Assembly: GCA_002371625.1 (NCBI GenBank)
Contig: DFFV01000091.1
Span: 1-64,000 of the forward strand
Direction of reading: 5' to 3'
From: Ruminococcus sp. UBA3767
Lineage (GTDB): Bacteria; Bacillota; Clostridia; Oscillospirales; Ruminococcaceae
Length of the DNA: 64,000 nt
Both the position numbers and the translations under genes were made by a program. The notes under the pieces are model-generated. The model saw only the letters and a list, made by a program, of their open reading frames with translations, was not told the origin of the DNA and did no database searches. This document shows, piece by piece, positions 16,068 through 24,468 of the stretch. How positions within the stretch are numbered: the stretch's first letter is position 1; every line of letters starts with the position of its first letter.

Positions 16068-17425
16068 ATGAAGATAAACGATGTATCGAATAACGATGAA
16101 ATAGTAATAGATAAGGAAAAAACAAATAAGAAAAAGCTGATACTTATTATCAGTTCGATAATCCTGCTTGCAGCAATTATTTTTTCGGTTATATTCGTGA
16201 TCGATTATCTTCATAAACGTTCTCTCTATGATAAATATGCAAAACCCTTTGCAGAAAATGAAATGTTAACCAAGGCAAACGATAATGGTTATTATGATAC
16301 AAGGGATCATCCTGAGCTTCCGCAATCATACGGTGCCTCAATTTCGGAGCTTGATGAGTTTGATAAATACGGGATAGCACTTGTTCAGGTGCTTGATCCT
16401 ACTTATTATGATGAGAAAACGGCAAAGCCCATAACAAAACGTACATATAACCTGTGTTATCAGGTATACCCCGACGAAACATCTGAGTTCTATGTAATTA
16501 TTCATGACGAAGGCAAAGATGACAAAACTATCTGGTTCACACCTGATATGGAATATATCAAAGGTGCAGATAAAGAACTTTACTTTGATGCAAACAAAGC
16601 AGACATTAAAGACAGACTTGACAAACTATTTGATTTCTTCGGAAAAGATAACTTCTGCATGAATGTCAGAAAATAGGCGACGGAATTGCTTGGACAGATT
16701 TTGTTAGCTGTGACAATGGTGCAGCAAGAGTAGTATACAGAGGTCACGCTTTATACTAAGGCTAATATCATTTAATTAGATTAAGGAGAAACGCAAATGA
16801 AGATAAACGATGTATCGAATAACGACGAAATAGTAATAGATAAGGAAAAAACAAATAAGAAAAAGATGATTCTTATTGTCGGCTCGATAATTCTGCTTGC
16901 AGCAATTATTGTTTCGGTTATATTCGTGATCGATTATCTTCATAAACGTTCTCTCTATAATAAATATGCAAAACCTTTAATCGAGTATAATGATATGCTT
17001 ACAAAAGATCTTAAGTCAGAAACCGAATTTTACACTTCAGATGATCATCCCGAGCTTCCTAATGTTTATGCTGTATCTGTTTCTGATGTTAATCAATACG
17101 TAGATTCGGGGGTCGTACTCGCACAGGTTCTTGATCCTACTTATATTGATGAGAAAACGGCAAAGCCTATAACTAAACGAACATACAACCTTTGTTATCA
17201 GGTATATCCTGATGATACTGCAATTTACTATATTACTATCAAAGATGAAGATAAAGACGAATATAACAGCACACATACAATCTGGTTCACACCTGATATG
17301 GAATACATCAAGGGCGACGACAAGGAGCTATATTTTGATGCAAATAAAGACGACATTCAAGACAGACTTGATAAATTGTTTGATTTCTTCGGAAAAGATA
17401 ACTTCTGCATGAATGTCAGAAAATA
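15975..17425 (+). repeat. Tandem duplication (leader + gene), two copies
   Basis: Copy 1 starts at 15975 and ends with the gene at 16676; copy 2 runs 16704-17425. The leader blocks (TTAGCTGTGACAATGGTGCA onward, through the ribosome site TTAAGGAGAAACGCAA) are nearly identical, as are the first about 60 codons and the last about 40 codons. The middle of each gene differs. Confidence 0.9.
16068..16676 (+). CDS. Membrane-anchored extracytoplasmic protein, copy 1
   Basis: A 202-residue protein with a charged cytoplasmic N-terminus (1-25), one transmembrane helix (about 26-48, LILIISSIILLAAIIFSVIFVIDYL) and an outside domain of about 150 residues. The domain has no cysteine pair and no lipobox. 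Conserved pieces shared with the next gene are VQVLDPTYYDEKTAKPITKRTYNLCYQVYP and the C-terminal DIKDRLDKLFDFFGKDNFCMNVRK. No family recognised. Being directly upstream of an ABC permease/ATPase pair, it could be an accessory, sensor or immunity component; that is inference. Confidence 0.75.
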   Translation: MKINDVSNNDEIVIDKEKTNKKKLILIISSIILLAAIIFSVIFVIDYLHKRSLYDKYAKPFAENEMLTKANDNGYYDTRDHPELPQSYGASISELDEFDKYGIALVQVLDPTYYDEKTAKPITKRTYNLCYQVYPDETSEFYVIIHDEGKDDKTIWFTPDMEYIKGADKELYFDANKADIKDRLDKLFDFFGKDNFCMNVRK

Positions 17426-17426
17426 A
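16797..17426 (+). CDS. Membrane-anchored extracytoplasmic protein, copy 2
   Basis: A 209-residue paralogue of the preceding gene. The first about 60 residues are almost identical, including the transmembrane helix and YLHKRSLY. The central region (FYTSDDHPELPNVYAVSVSDVNQYVDSGVV, and an insertion around KDEDKDEYNSTHT) diverges, and the C-terminus is again almost identical. The pattern suggests duplication followed by diversification of the exposed middle, with the ends kept alike. Only 14 bp separate it from the permease gene, so the pair and the ABC genes probably form one operon. Confidence 0.75.
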   Translation: MKINDVSNNDEIVIDKEKTNKKKMILIVGSIILLAAIIVSVIFVIDYLHKRSLYNKYAKPLIEYNDMLTKDLKSETEFYTSDDHPELPNVYAVSVSDVNQYVDSGVVLAQVLDPTYIDEKTAKPITKRTYNLCYQVYPDDTAIYYITIKDEDKDEYNSTHTIWFTPDMEYIKGDDKELYFDANKDDIQDRLDKLFDFFGKDNFCMNVRK

Positions 17427-17440
17427 CAATAGAGGATATA

Positions 17441-19390
17441 ATGAAGATATATAAATACATCTTTTTTACTATATTATTTGCACTGAGTATAACATTATAC
17501 ACAACACTTTTTCTAAACAATGTATCATTTGATTCAGGTTATTATCCATGTGCATCATTCCGTTTTGACAAGAATAATACCGAAAAGGCTTTTGAACAAA
17601 TTGCACTTTTGAGTGAAAAAAATAATATCCCGATTTACATACCCGACATATACAACGAAGATAAATCGGTGATAAGGTGCGATTATTATGCTGATGAAAA
17701 AGCAAGAGATATAATCGAAAACGAGATGAAAATTCATCAGGGTGTTTATCGAAGCGGTCTTTCGGACAGATATAAATATGATATAAGGATCTTTCCGCTT
17801 GAAGAGGCAAAGGGGAAGATAAGCTTTTATCATAACATAACAGCTGCGGAGAACTCAGAGAAAGCAAAAAACTTTATATACGAGTTCGGAAACATCATTA
17901 ACAAAACGCTCAATGATGAGGAATTGTGCAGTATCAATATACCTCAGGTCACATCATTTGAGAGGTTTAATGATAAAATAATGATCGATTGGTCAGTTAC
18001 TATCATTATCATGCTTATCATAACTGTATTTGAAACAGCTATACTGCGCAAAGAAGCTGTTGTTTCTCTCATAAGCGGCAGATCGATAGCTTCCTATATC
18101 GCTAAAGTAATGCTTACGGACATTGCTGTATATTCAGGTATACTTGCATTAATGTTCACGATTTTTTACTTTATCGGTTACCCAATGAACTTTCTTGTTT
18201 CATGTCTGATATCTTTCGGTATTGTAGTCGCAGGCTCGCTGCTGATATACCTTACATTATACATCTCAAATATCAAAAAAACTCTTGGAGGTATCCGACA
18301 GGGAACAAGAGTATTATATTTCAATTATCTTATCAAAGCATTAGCTGTTGCAGCAAGTATTGTATTTTTGCTTGATCTGGTATCACTTATAAAAGATAAT
18401 CAGGTCAACTCAGACACTGAAACTACAATATCAGAATACTTAGACGGGTACTATTATTGTGACGTTGAAAACGGTGCTCAGTTTGCTAACAAAATGGATG
18501 AAAAGAGTCCAAAAGCTATTAATTTTGAGATATACCAAAAGCACTACAACGACCTGAAGCCTTTGGTGCTCAACGGTCACAAAGGCGAAAACGGTGAGAG
18601 CATTGTTAAGGCAAACGCTTACGCTATGGATTATTTGTGTTCGGTCATACCTGAACTTAAGGACGTAAATTCAGAAAACAAGCTGATCGTTGCCGGTAAA
18701 AAAGGCGATAAAAACTTTGAGGAATATCTGCTCAGGGCTAAAAAAATTCCCGAACCAAAGGTGTTTTACTACGAGAGCAGTGCGGATATACTTTGCATCG
18801 GCGCTGACACAAACACTAAAACTGCGTATTTCAAAAACCCGATAATAAGCATTTCGCTTGAAACAGGCGAGGATCTTATCAAGAAGGGTACTTCGATGAG
18901 CTTTAATGCTCTTAAGCTGGACAAAGAAAAAACAGCTATGCTTTGCAAGGAATACGGCCTGAACGAAAAAGACCTTGCTCTTTGCACTATCGCTGAAACT
19001 TTTGAAAAACAGTGGGGTGTAGGAAAGGCTGCTATCGCTTCGCATATTGCTCTTGAGGCGGTCGTGATTTTCGTTGTGATGCTTATCAGCATTTCTGTCC
19101 TCAAATTCACCTTCATAACCAAAGCCAAAGAACTTTGCATCAAAAAGATCTGCGGGCACGGTTTTATTGCACGTTACTGCACAACATTTCTTTTAAGCCT
19201 TGCAATGTACGTTCCTGCGTACATATATGCAATATACACGGATAATAAAGCAACCTTTAATGCAAACACCGCTGTAATAACGCTATTTACCCTTGCAGTT
19301 ATAGCAATTGATCTTTTAGTCAGCCTGCCATATATAATCAAAACAGAAAGAGCGAATATTTCTAAAGTCCTGAAGGGAGGTGCGCTGTAA
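17441..19390 (+). CDS. DUF1430-like ABC permease (bacteriocin-associated integral membrane protein type)
   Basis: A 649-residue membrane protein with one N-terminal helix (6-26), a 155-residue outside domain, four helices (about 182-202, 223-245, 250-275, 297-317), a second outside domain (320-545) and three C-terminal helices. This two-domain MacB/FtsX-like layout, with ILRKEAVVSLISGRS and FITKAKELCIKKICGHG coupling-like loops, resembles DUF1430 permeases found beside bacteriocin loci. Its stop overlaps the ATPase start (TAATG). Probable role: peptide export or antimicrobial-peptide resistance rather than nutrient import. Confidence 0.7.
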   Translation: MKIYKYIFFTILFALSITLYTTLFLNNVSFDSGYYPCASFRFDKNNTEKAFEQIALLSEKNNIPIYIPDIYNEDKSVIRCDYYADEKARDIIENEMKIHQGVYRSGLSDRYKYDIRIFPLEEAKGKISFYHNITAAENSEKAKNFIYEFGNIINKTLNDEELCSINIPQVTSFERFNDKIMIDWSVTIIIMLIITVFETAILRKEAVVSLISGRSIASYIAKVMLTDIAVYSGILALMFTIFYFIGYPMNFLVSCLISFGIVVAGSLLIYLTLYISNIKKTLGGIRQGTRVLYFNYLIKALAVAASIVFLLDLVSLIKDNQVNSDTETTISEYLDGYYYCDVENGAQFANKMDEKSPKAINFEIYQKHYNDLKPLVLNGHKGENGESIVKANAYAMDYLCSVIPELKDVNSENKLIVAGKKGDKNFEEYLLRAKKIPEPKVFYYESSADILCIGADTNTKTAYFKNPIISISLETGEDLIKKGTSMSFNALKLDKEKTAMLCKEYGLNEKDLALCTIAETFEKQWGVGKAAIASHIALEAVVIFVVMLISISVLKFTFITKAKELCIKKICGHGFIARYCTTFLLSLAMYVPAYIYAIYTDNKATFNANTAVITLFTLAVIAIDLLVSLPYIIKTERANISKVLKGGAL

Positions 19391-19998
19391 TGATAAAGCT
19401 GGATAAGGTGTCAAAAGCATTCGGAGACCATGTTCTTTTCAAAGGCGTAACATTTGATATACAAGACGGCGATTTTGTTATATTCTCGGGCGCAAGCGGC
19501 TGCGGAAAGACAACAATGCTCAACATGATCGGCGGCATCGAGCCGCTTAGCGCAGGAAGAATACTCGTTGACGGAAGCGATATTACCAAGCGAAAAGGCA
19601 AGCTGGAATACTTCCGAAGCAAAGTCGGCTTTCTCTTTCAGAACTTCGCACTGGTAGAAAACAAGACCGTAAAGAAAAATCTTGAAATGGTCAGAAAGAA
19701 AAACCGCAGCGGTACGACCGTTGAACAGGCACTTGAGAGAGTGGGTCTGAGCGATAAGATAAACGCAAAGGTTTACACTCTTTCCGGCGGTGAGCAGCAG
19801 CGTGTTGCTCTTGCAAGGCTTATGATAAAAGAATGTGATATAATCCTTGCTGATGAACCGACAGGCTCGCTTGACAAAAACAATGCCAACAAAATAATGT
19901 GTATTCTCAAACAGCTAAATGATGAGGGCAAGACAGTAATAATGGTCACTCATGATGAAGAGCTGAAAGAACAGGGTAAAACTCTGATCGAATTATAA
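19390..19998 (+). CDS. ABC transporter ATP-binding protein (LolD/MacB-like)
   Basis: A 202-residue nucleotide-binding subunit. Walker A is GASGCGKTT (about 35-43), followed by the Q-loop in FLFQNFALV, the signature LSGGEQQRV, Walker B IILADEPTG and the switch His in MVTHD. The short length and sequence match peptide/lipoprotein exporters of the MacB-LolD-BceA type. Start overlaps the permease stop by one base, so the two proteins are made together. It closes the operon before a terminator. Confidence 0.92.
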   Translation: MIKLDKVSKAFGDHVLFKGVTFDIQDGDFVIFSGASGCGKTTMLNMIGGIEPLSAGRILVDGSDITKRKGKLEYFRSKVGFLFQNFALVENKTVKKNLEMVRKKNRSGTTVEQALERVGLSDKINAKVYTLSGGEQQRVALARLMIKECDIILADEPTGSLDKNNANKIMCILKQLNDEGKTVIMVTHDEELKEQGKTLIEL

Positions 19999-20019
19999 TT
20001 AAATAGTTATCATATATAG

Positions 20020-20046
20020 GAGCAGCTCAATTCAGCTGCTCTTTTT
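20020..20046 (+). terminator. Terminator of the ABC operon
   Basis: GAGCAGCT / AGCTGCTC stem (20020-20027 with 20034-20041), then TTTTT. Confidence 0.85.
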
Positions 20047-20165
20047 AATTGCAACAGCTGGAATTATTCTTATACCTGATTGTGAAAGATTCACATCAAG
20101 CCACAGATTTATACATCTTATTATTGTGCATTTAAACAAATCACATAGAATTTCAAATAAAATTC

Positions 20166-20202
20166 GGGAATAATCCTGCATCAAAGCATCTGTTATATGC
20201 AG
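20166..20202 (+). promoter_or_regulatory. Putative ECF-sigma promoter of second LRR-CWB2 gene
   Basis: GGGAATAATCC (20166-20176), exactly 13 bp, then CTGTTATATGCAG (20190-20202), 40 bp before the start codon. The same two blocks with the same spacing precede the ECF sigma gene at 22639-22675. The layout is that of a -35 (GGGAAT) and -10 (CTGTTA) pair; no sigma-A promoter is evident here. Confidence 0.6.
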
Positions 20203-20242
20203 GCACAAAACCAATGCACGAATTTGAAAAGGAGTTGCTGAA

Positions 20243-22486
20243 ATGAAAAAGAAGATCTTAGCTATGACACTTGCACTTAGTATGGTATTTGGCAGTGCAG
20301 CTATGCTGCCGCAGGGAGTGATAGGGGAGAGCACAGGGATCACTGCAAGCGCTGTGCTTACAGCAGGGGACTACAACTACAACGTCCTCTCCGACGGCAC
20401 AGTTGAGCTAACTTGTTACAAAGGTATGGAGAATGTTCAAGTGAATATTCCTGCCACAATAGCAGGCAGAAAGGTCACTATGATAGGAGAGGACGCATTT
20501 GCCAATAAGAAGATCACAGGCGTAACTATCCCGGAGGGCGTTAAAACTATCAAGGCAGCTGCTTTTAACAAAAGTACCATCAACACTGCCAGCATTCCAA
20601 GCACCGTGACCTCTATCGACTTGCCGTCTGCATTTTACGGCTGTGATAACCTGCGCACCATATCCGTCAGCGCATCGAACAAAACCTATGCCTCGGTTGA
20701 CGGCGCACTGCTCAACAAGGCAAAGACAGAGCTTCTTTGCTGCCCGGGCGGAAAGGCAGCATATACAGTACCAAACGGCGTAAAGAAAGTTAAGAAAAAT
20801 GCTTTCTACAATCTTAAAAATCTTCAGACCATTACGATTTCAGATTCAGTTACCACCGTTGAAAAAGAGGCTGTCAGGTCTTGTCACGGCCTTAAAACAA
20901 TAAACATCGGCGCAGGAGTGACCTCACTTTCGGGCGTTGAAAGCAACGGCTACGCACTTGCTATGGATTGCGAAAGCCTCACCGATGTCAACGTATCATC
21001 AGCCAATAAGACCTATTCATCCGAGGGCGGAGTGATTTATAACAAGGCAAAGACCACGCTGCATTTCTGCCCATTGCATAAAAACAGCGTAACAATTCCA
21101 TCAAGCGTCACAAAAATAGGCTATACCGCATTTTCGCACAACAATGCACTGCAAAGCATCTATATCCCTAACAATATCAAGACCATTGACAGATATGCTT
21201 TCAGCGAGTGCAGTGTGCTTTCAAGCGTTATCCTCACCAACGGCATCACCGAAATACCCGAGAGTACTTTCTACGGCTGCGGCAAGCTGACAAGCATAAG
21301 CATTCCTCGAGGCGTAAAGAAGATAGGCTCGAAAGCATTTATGTCCTGCCGTAATCTGTCTTCTGTCAATATCCCCGATTCCGTGAACTCTATCGCCACA
21401 CTTGCATTCAAGTACACTGCATTAAAAGATATTTATATACCTTCAAGTGTAACAAGTATGATAACTGGGGATATTTTTGATGCCACAACCTTGATCTACG
21501 GACAGAAAAACACAGCAGCTCAGGCTTTCGCTCAGAAGTATAACCGCACATTCAGTGAAATAACAACTCCTGTCACACGTTTTGCAGGCGCAGGAAGATA
21601 CGACACAGCAAAAACTATAAGTGTTGAGGGTTCGGTCGCTTCAAGCAAAACAGTTGTACTCGCATACGGGCTGAACTATGCTGATGCACTTGCGGGTGTT
21701 CCGCTTGCAAGCAAACTCGGCGCACCGATACTTTTGACGAACAAAGACGAACTGCCTGAGGAAACAATGGGTGAGATCAAACGTCTTGGCGCAAACAAAG
21801 TAATCATTCTCGGCGGTACAGGTGCTGTCAGCAAAGCTGTTGAGAATAAGCTGAAAAGTAATTCTATAACTGTTGAACGTTTTGCAGGTACGACTCGTTT
21901 TGAAACGGCAACAAAAATAGCTAATAAGCTCAATCCTGCACCAAGCGAGATATTCTTTGTTTACGGCTTCAATTACGCTGATGCGCTGTCTGTAAGTACA
22001 GTGGCAGCTGTAAAAAATGCGCCTGTCATCTATCTTAAAACAGACGGTGAGCTTGATGAAGAGACAGCGGCTTACCTGAGATCAGTAAAGAGAAAGGTTA
22101 AGAATGCTTACGTCATCGGAGGCAGAGGAGTTATATCAGATGCAATGATGAATAAAGCAGGCGAGGCTCTCGGACTAAAAACGGGAAAAACTATTCAGAG
22201 GATCGCCGGTTCTGACAGATACCAGACCTGCGAGCAGATAAATACAATATTCAAAAATGTTCTTACAGGAAAAGCTATGTGCGTTGCCAAGGGCCTGAAT
22301 TTCCCTGATGCACTTGCAGGCGGAGTATTTGCAGCAAAGAGCAAAGCGCCTTTGCTGCTGGCTGATAACAGCCTGACCACTGTTCAGGTAAGGTACATTA
22401 AACAGAAAAAAGCAACAAAGCTGTATATCTTCGGTGCAGCCGGCGCAGTTCCCAACAGCCTTGTAAAAAGCATAAGTAATGCGTAA
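20243..22486 (+). CDS. Secreted LRR_5 (BspA-type) protein with three cell wall binding repeats 2, paralogue
   Basis: A 747-residue surface protein, same architecture as the gene at 10083. Signal peptide about 1-37 (cut near ITASA), LRR_5 repeats about 65-430 (units such as SIDLPSAFYGCDNLRTI and KIGSKAFMSCRNLSSV), then three CWB2 units from about 441 opening AGAGRYDT, AGTTRFET and AGSDRYQT. Predicted to be wall-bound through anionic polymers, with the LRR arm facing out. Ribosome site AAAAGGAG. Unlike its paralogue it lies behind a motif shared with the adjacent ECF sigma gene, suggesting control by that factor. Confidence 0.92.
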   Translation: MKKKILAMTLALSMVFGSAAMLPQGVIGESTGITASAVLTAGDYNYNVLSDGTVELTCYKGMENVQVNIPATIAGRKVTMIGEDAFANKKITGVTIPEGVKTIKAAAFNKSTINTASIPSTVTSIDLPSAFYGCDNLRTISVSASNKTYASVDGALLNKAKTELLCCPGGKAAYTVPNGVKKVKKNAFYNLKNLQTITISDSVTTVEKEAVRSCHGLKTINIGAGVTSLSGVESNGYALAMDCESLTDVNVSSANKTYSSEGGVIYNKAKTTLHFCPLHKNSVTIPSSVTKIGYTAFSHNNALQSIYIPNNIKTIDRYAFSECSVLSSVILTNGITEIPESTFYGCGKLTSISIPRGVKKIGSKAFMSCRNLSSVNIPDSVNSIATLAFKYTALKDIYIPSSVTSMITGDIFDATTLIYGQKNTAAQAFAQKYNRTFSEITTPVTRFAGAGRYDTAKTISVEGSVASSKTVVLAYGLNYADALAGVPLASKLGAPILLTNKDELPEETMGEIKRLGANKVIILGGTGAVSKAVENKLKSNSITVERFAGTTRFETATKIANKLNPAPSEIFFVYGFNYADALSVSTVAAVKNAPVIYLKTDGELDEETAAYLRSVKRKVKNAYVIGGRGVISDAMMNKAGEALGLKTGKTIQRIAGSDRYQTCEQINTIFKNVLTGKAMCVAKGLNFPDALAGGVFAAKSKAPLLLADNSLTTVQVRYIKQKKATKLYIFGAAGAVPNSLVKSISNA

Positions 22487-22515
22487 ATCAATATTGACCC
22501 GTTAAAAATTACAAT

Positions 22516-22550
22516 GACCTGAGTTTTTTCGCTCTCAGGTCTTGTTTTTT
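22516..22550 (+). terminator. Terminator after second LRR-CWB2 gene
   Basis: GACCTGAG / CTCAGGTC stem (22516-22523 with 22534-22541) followed by TTGTTTTTT. Confidence 0.85.
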
Positions 22551-22638
22551 GAAAAGTGATATGATACAATAAAACCAAGCAGTTATTATGCTTAGCTTGT
22601 TAAAATTGAACAAATCGAATAAAAATGAAAAATTATTT

Positions 22639-22675
22639 GGGAATTTTCCGATGTTCGTGGCTCTGTTATATGCAG
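22639..22675 (+). promoter_or_regulatory. Putative autoregulatory promoter of the ECF sigma gene
   Basis: GGGAATTTTCC (22639-22649), 13 bp, CTGTTATATGCAG (22663-22675). It matches the block upstream of the LRR-CWB2 gene at 20166-20202 in both parts and in spacing, while the spacer sequences differ. Confidence 0.6.
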
Positions 22676-22728
22676 AGGCAAAAACGCACGCATCACTAAT
22701 ATCGGAAAAGCACGAAAGGAAAATGAGA

Positions 22729-24228
22729 ATGAACGAATTTCAGTGGCGTGAGCTGGTAGAGCAGACTAAACAAGGCGATAAAAATGCTTTTGAAAAGCTT
22801 TATACCGAAACCAACCGTTCGGTGTACTTTACAGCCTTAAAGCTGCTCGCAAATGAGGACAATGCCAAGGACGTTATGCAGGAGACCTTTATGACAGCAA
22901 TTGAAAAGCTGGGAGATCTGCATGATGGTGCAAAGTTTCCGCAGTGGGTAAATACAATAGCGATCAACAAATGCAGACGCTATTTCAGAAAGCCCGCAGA
23001 GGATTCACTTGATGAGCAGACAGAACAGGGTATTGATCTCAGCGACGATGCAAGCTTTATCCCCGAGGAATACGTTACCAACGAGGTAAAGCGAAAGGTA
23101 GTTATGGACATTATAAACCGTGTGTTATCTGATGTTCAAAGACAGACGATCATTATGTACTATTATAATGAGATGTCGCTTGAACAGATAGCTCAGGTTA
23201 TGGAATGTCCCGTAAAAACGGTATCGTCAAGGCTTGTGTCCGCCAGAGAGAAGATCAGGGAGGCGGTGCTTATCTACGAGAAAAAGCAGGGCGACAGACT
23301 GCATTGTGTTGCAGTTGTACCAATTCTCACTCTTATCCTCAAAACAGAGGCAAAAAATGTCAGCGTTCCCGATATTGCGCTTGATGTTTTCGCAAAAACA
23401 ATTATAGATGCCGCATCAAATGCTTCTGCAGCAAGTACAGTTTCAACAACAGTTGCAGGAGGTAGTGTAAAAATGGGATTTTTCACAGGTAAAGTAGTGG
23501 CTGCAGTTGCAGCAGGAGTAGTAGCAGTAGGCGGAGTTACAACAGCAATCGTATTATCAAACAAAAACTCAGACGAAAGCAGCTCAAATTCGACATCTAT
23601 CGTTGTTGCCGATAACAGTTCGAGCATTTCTTCGTCATCTTCTTCAGTATTAGTTATAGACTCTTCATCAAAGACAGAAAGCTCAAAAGCTGATGAAACA
23701 AGCTCAAATGATACATCTTCAAGCGTTGCAGAAGCAACAAAAGAAAGCATTGAATCATGTACTATCGAGGATCTGAGTGCTTTTTTTGATGCCAATGTAA
23801 AAGGAAAGCCTGTAGCAGAGGCGCAAAAGGCGATAAACGAAAGGTTTGGAACAGAGCAAAGCGACTGGACAAAAGAAGAAAGCAGTAAACATACAACACA
23901 TCTTCAGAAGCTTACAACAAAAATAAAAATATATGACACAGTATTCAGTGAGATCTGGCTTTCTGAACCAAAGGGAACAGGAACAATTGAATCAAAATCT
24001 AAATATGTAGGGTTTACTAGCTACTATAAAGAAAAAGGCTATGCTGAAGTAGCTGAGGAAAAGCTTGCTAAGAATATCAAGAATGACGGCTTTGTACATG
24101 ATAATAATACTCACATGCTGATGTGGCTTACAAAGAGCGGTGAGGTTTCGATCGGAGCAAACTCATATAAAACATACATGGGCGAACTTGGAATAGTCTT
24201 CTGGCCAACACTTACCTGGGGTAAATAA
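22729..24228 (+). CDS. ECF sigma-70 factor fused to a transmembrane helix and extracytoplasmic domain
   Basis: A 499-residue fusion. Region 2 lies at about 18-85 (FEKLYTETNRSVYFTALKLLANEDNAKDVMQETFMTA) and region 4 helix-turn-helix at about 128-180 (LSDVQRQTIIMYYYNEMSLEQIAQVMECPVKTVSSRLVSAREK). After a linker there is one transmembrane helix (about 253-277), a Ser-rich stretch (about 282-335), and a 160-residue C-terminal domain predicted outside the cell. A normal ECF factor stops near residue 180. The membrane part may hold or release the sigma domain in response to an outside signal. Start chosen at 22729 (AAAGGA at good distance); the open frame extends to 22588. No separate anti-sigma gene is seen nearby. 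Confidence 0.85.
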   Translation: MNEFQWRELVEQTKQGDKNAFEKLYTETNRSVYFTALKLLANEDNAKDVMQETFMTAIEKLGDLHDGAKFPQWVNTIAINKCRRYFRKPAEDSLDEQTEQGIDLSDDASFIPEEYVTNEVKRKVVMDIINRVLSDVQRQTIIMYYYNEMSLEQIAQVMECPVKTVSSRLVSAREKIREAVLIYEKKQGDRLHCVAVVPILTLILKTEAKNVSVPDIALDVFAKTIIDAASNASAASTVSTTVAGGSVKMGFFTGKVVAAVAAGVVAVGGVTTAIVLSNKNSDESSSNSTSIVVADNSSSISSSSSSVLVIDSSSKTESSKADETSSNDTSSSVAEATKESIESCTIEDLSAFFDANVKGKPVAEAQKAINERFGTEQSDWTKEESSKHTTHLQKLTTKIKIYDTVFSEIWLSEPKGTGTIESKSKYVGFTSYYKEKGYAEVAEEKLAKNIKNDGFVHDNNTHMLMWLTKSGEVSIGANSYKTYMGELGIVFWPTLTWGK

Positions 24229-24243
24229 AAACTGAATACAGAA

Positions 24244-24289
24244 ATAAGAACTTGACTATCTTATAACGTAGTCAAGTTCTTATCATTTT
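24244..24289 (+). terminator. Terminator after the sigma gene
   Basis: Perfect 15-bp stem, ATAAGAACTTGACTA with its complement TAGTCAAGTTCTTAT, then CATTTTG. Confidence 0.8.
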
Positions 24290-24388
24290 GAACAGATAAT
24301 TCAAATCACTTACAGCTCTTGAAAAGGGGAAGCGCAGCACCAGGAGTATATTGGATCGGATTCAAACAAGTCTGCATCATTCAACAAA

Positions 24389-24416
24389 GTTTCACTAAAT
24401 AGCCGTTTAGCGCCTT
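24389..24416 (+). other. Left Xer-like recombination site (11-6-11)
   Basis: Arm GTTTCACTAAA, centre TAGCCG, arm TTTAGCGCCTT. The inner arms are imperfect inverted repeats (CACTAAA with TTTAGCG). The left arm and the first three centre bases are identical to the right-end site at 26393. Confidence 0.5.
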
Positions 24417-24440
24417 TTCAGAGGGGCTGGGGTGAATGAA

Positions 24441-24468
24441 ATTGCGCTAAACGCCTATTTAGTGTTCG
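24441..24468 (+). other. Second Xer-like site at the left end, inverted relative to the first
   Basis: Arm ATTGCGCTAAA, centre CGCCTA, arm TTTAGTGTTCG. Its reverse complement matches the first site over 20 of 21 positions (24393-24413 versus 24444-24464). Confidence 0.45.

Noticed and set aside
24389-24416. Calling the Xer-like sites the chromosomal dif site
   Set aside because: The 11-6-11 form fits, but arm sequences do not clearly match the Firmicutes dif consensus I remember, and they flank a mobile element.
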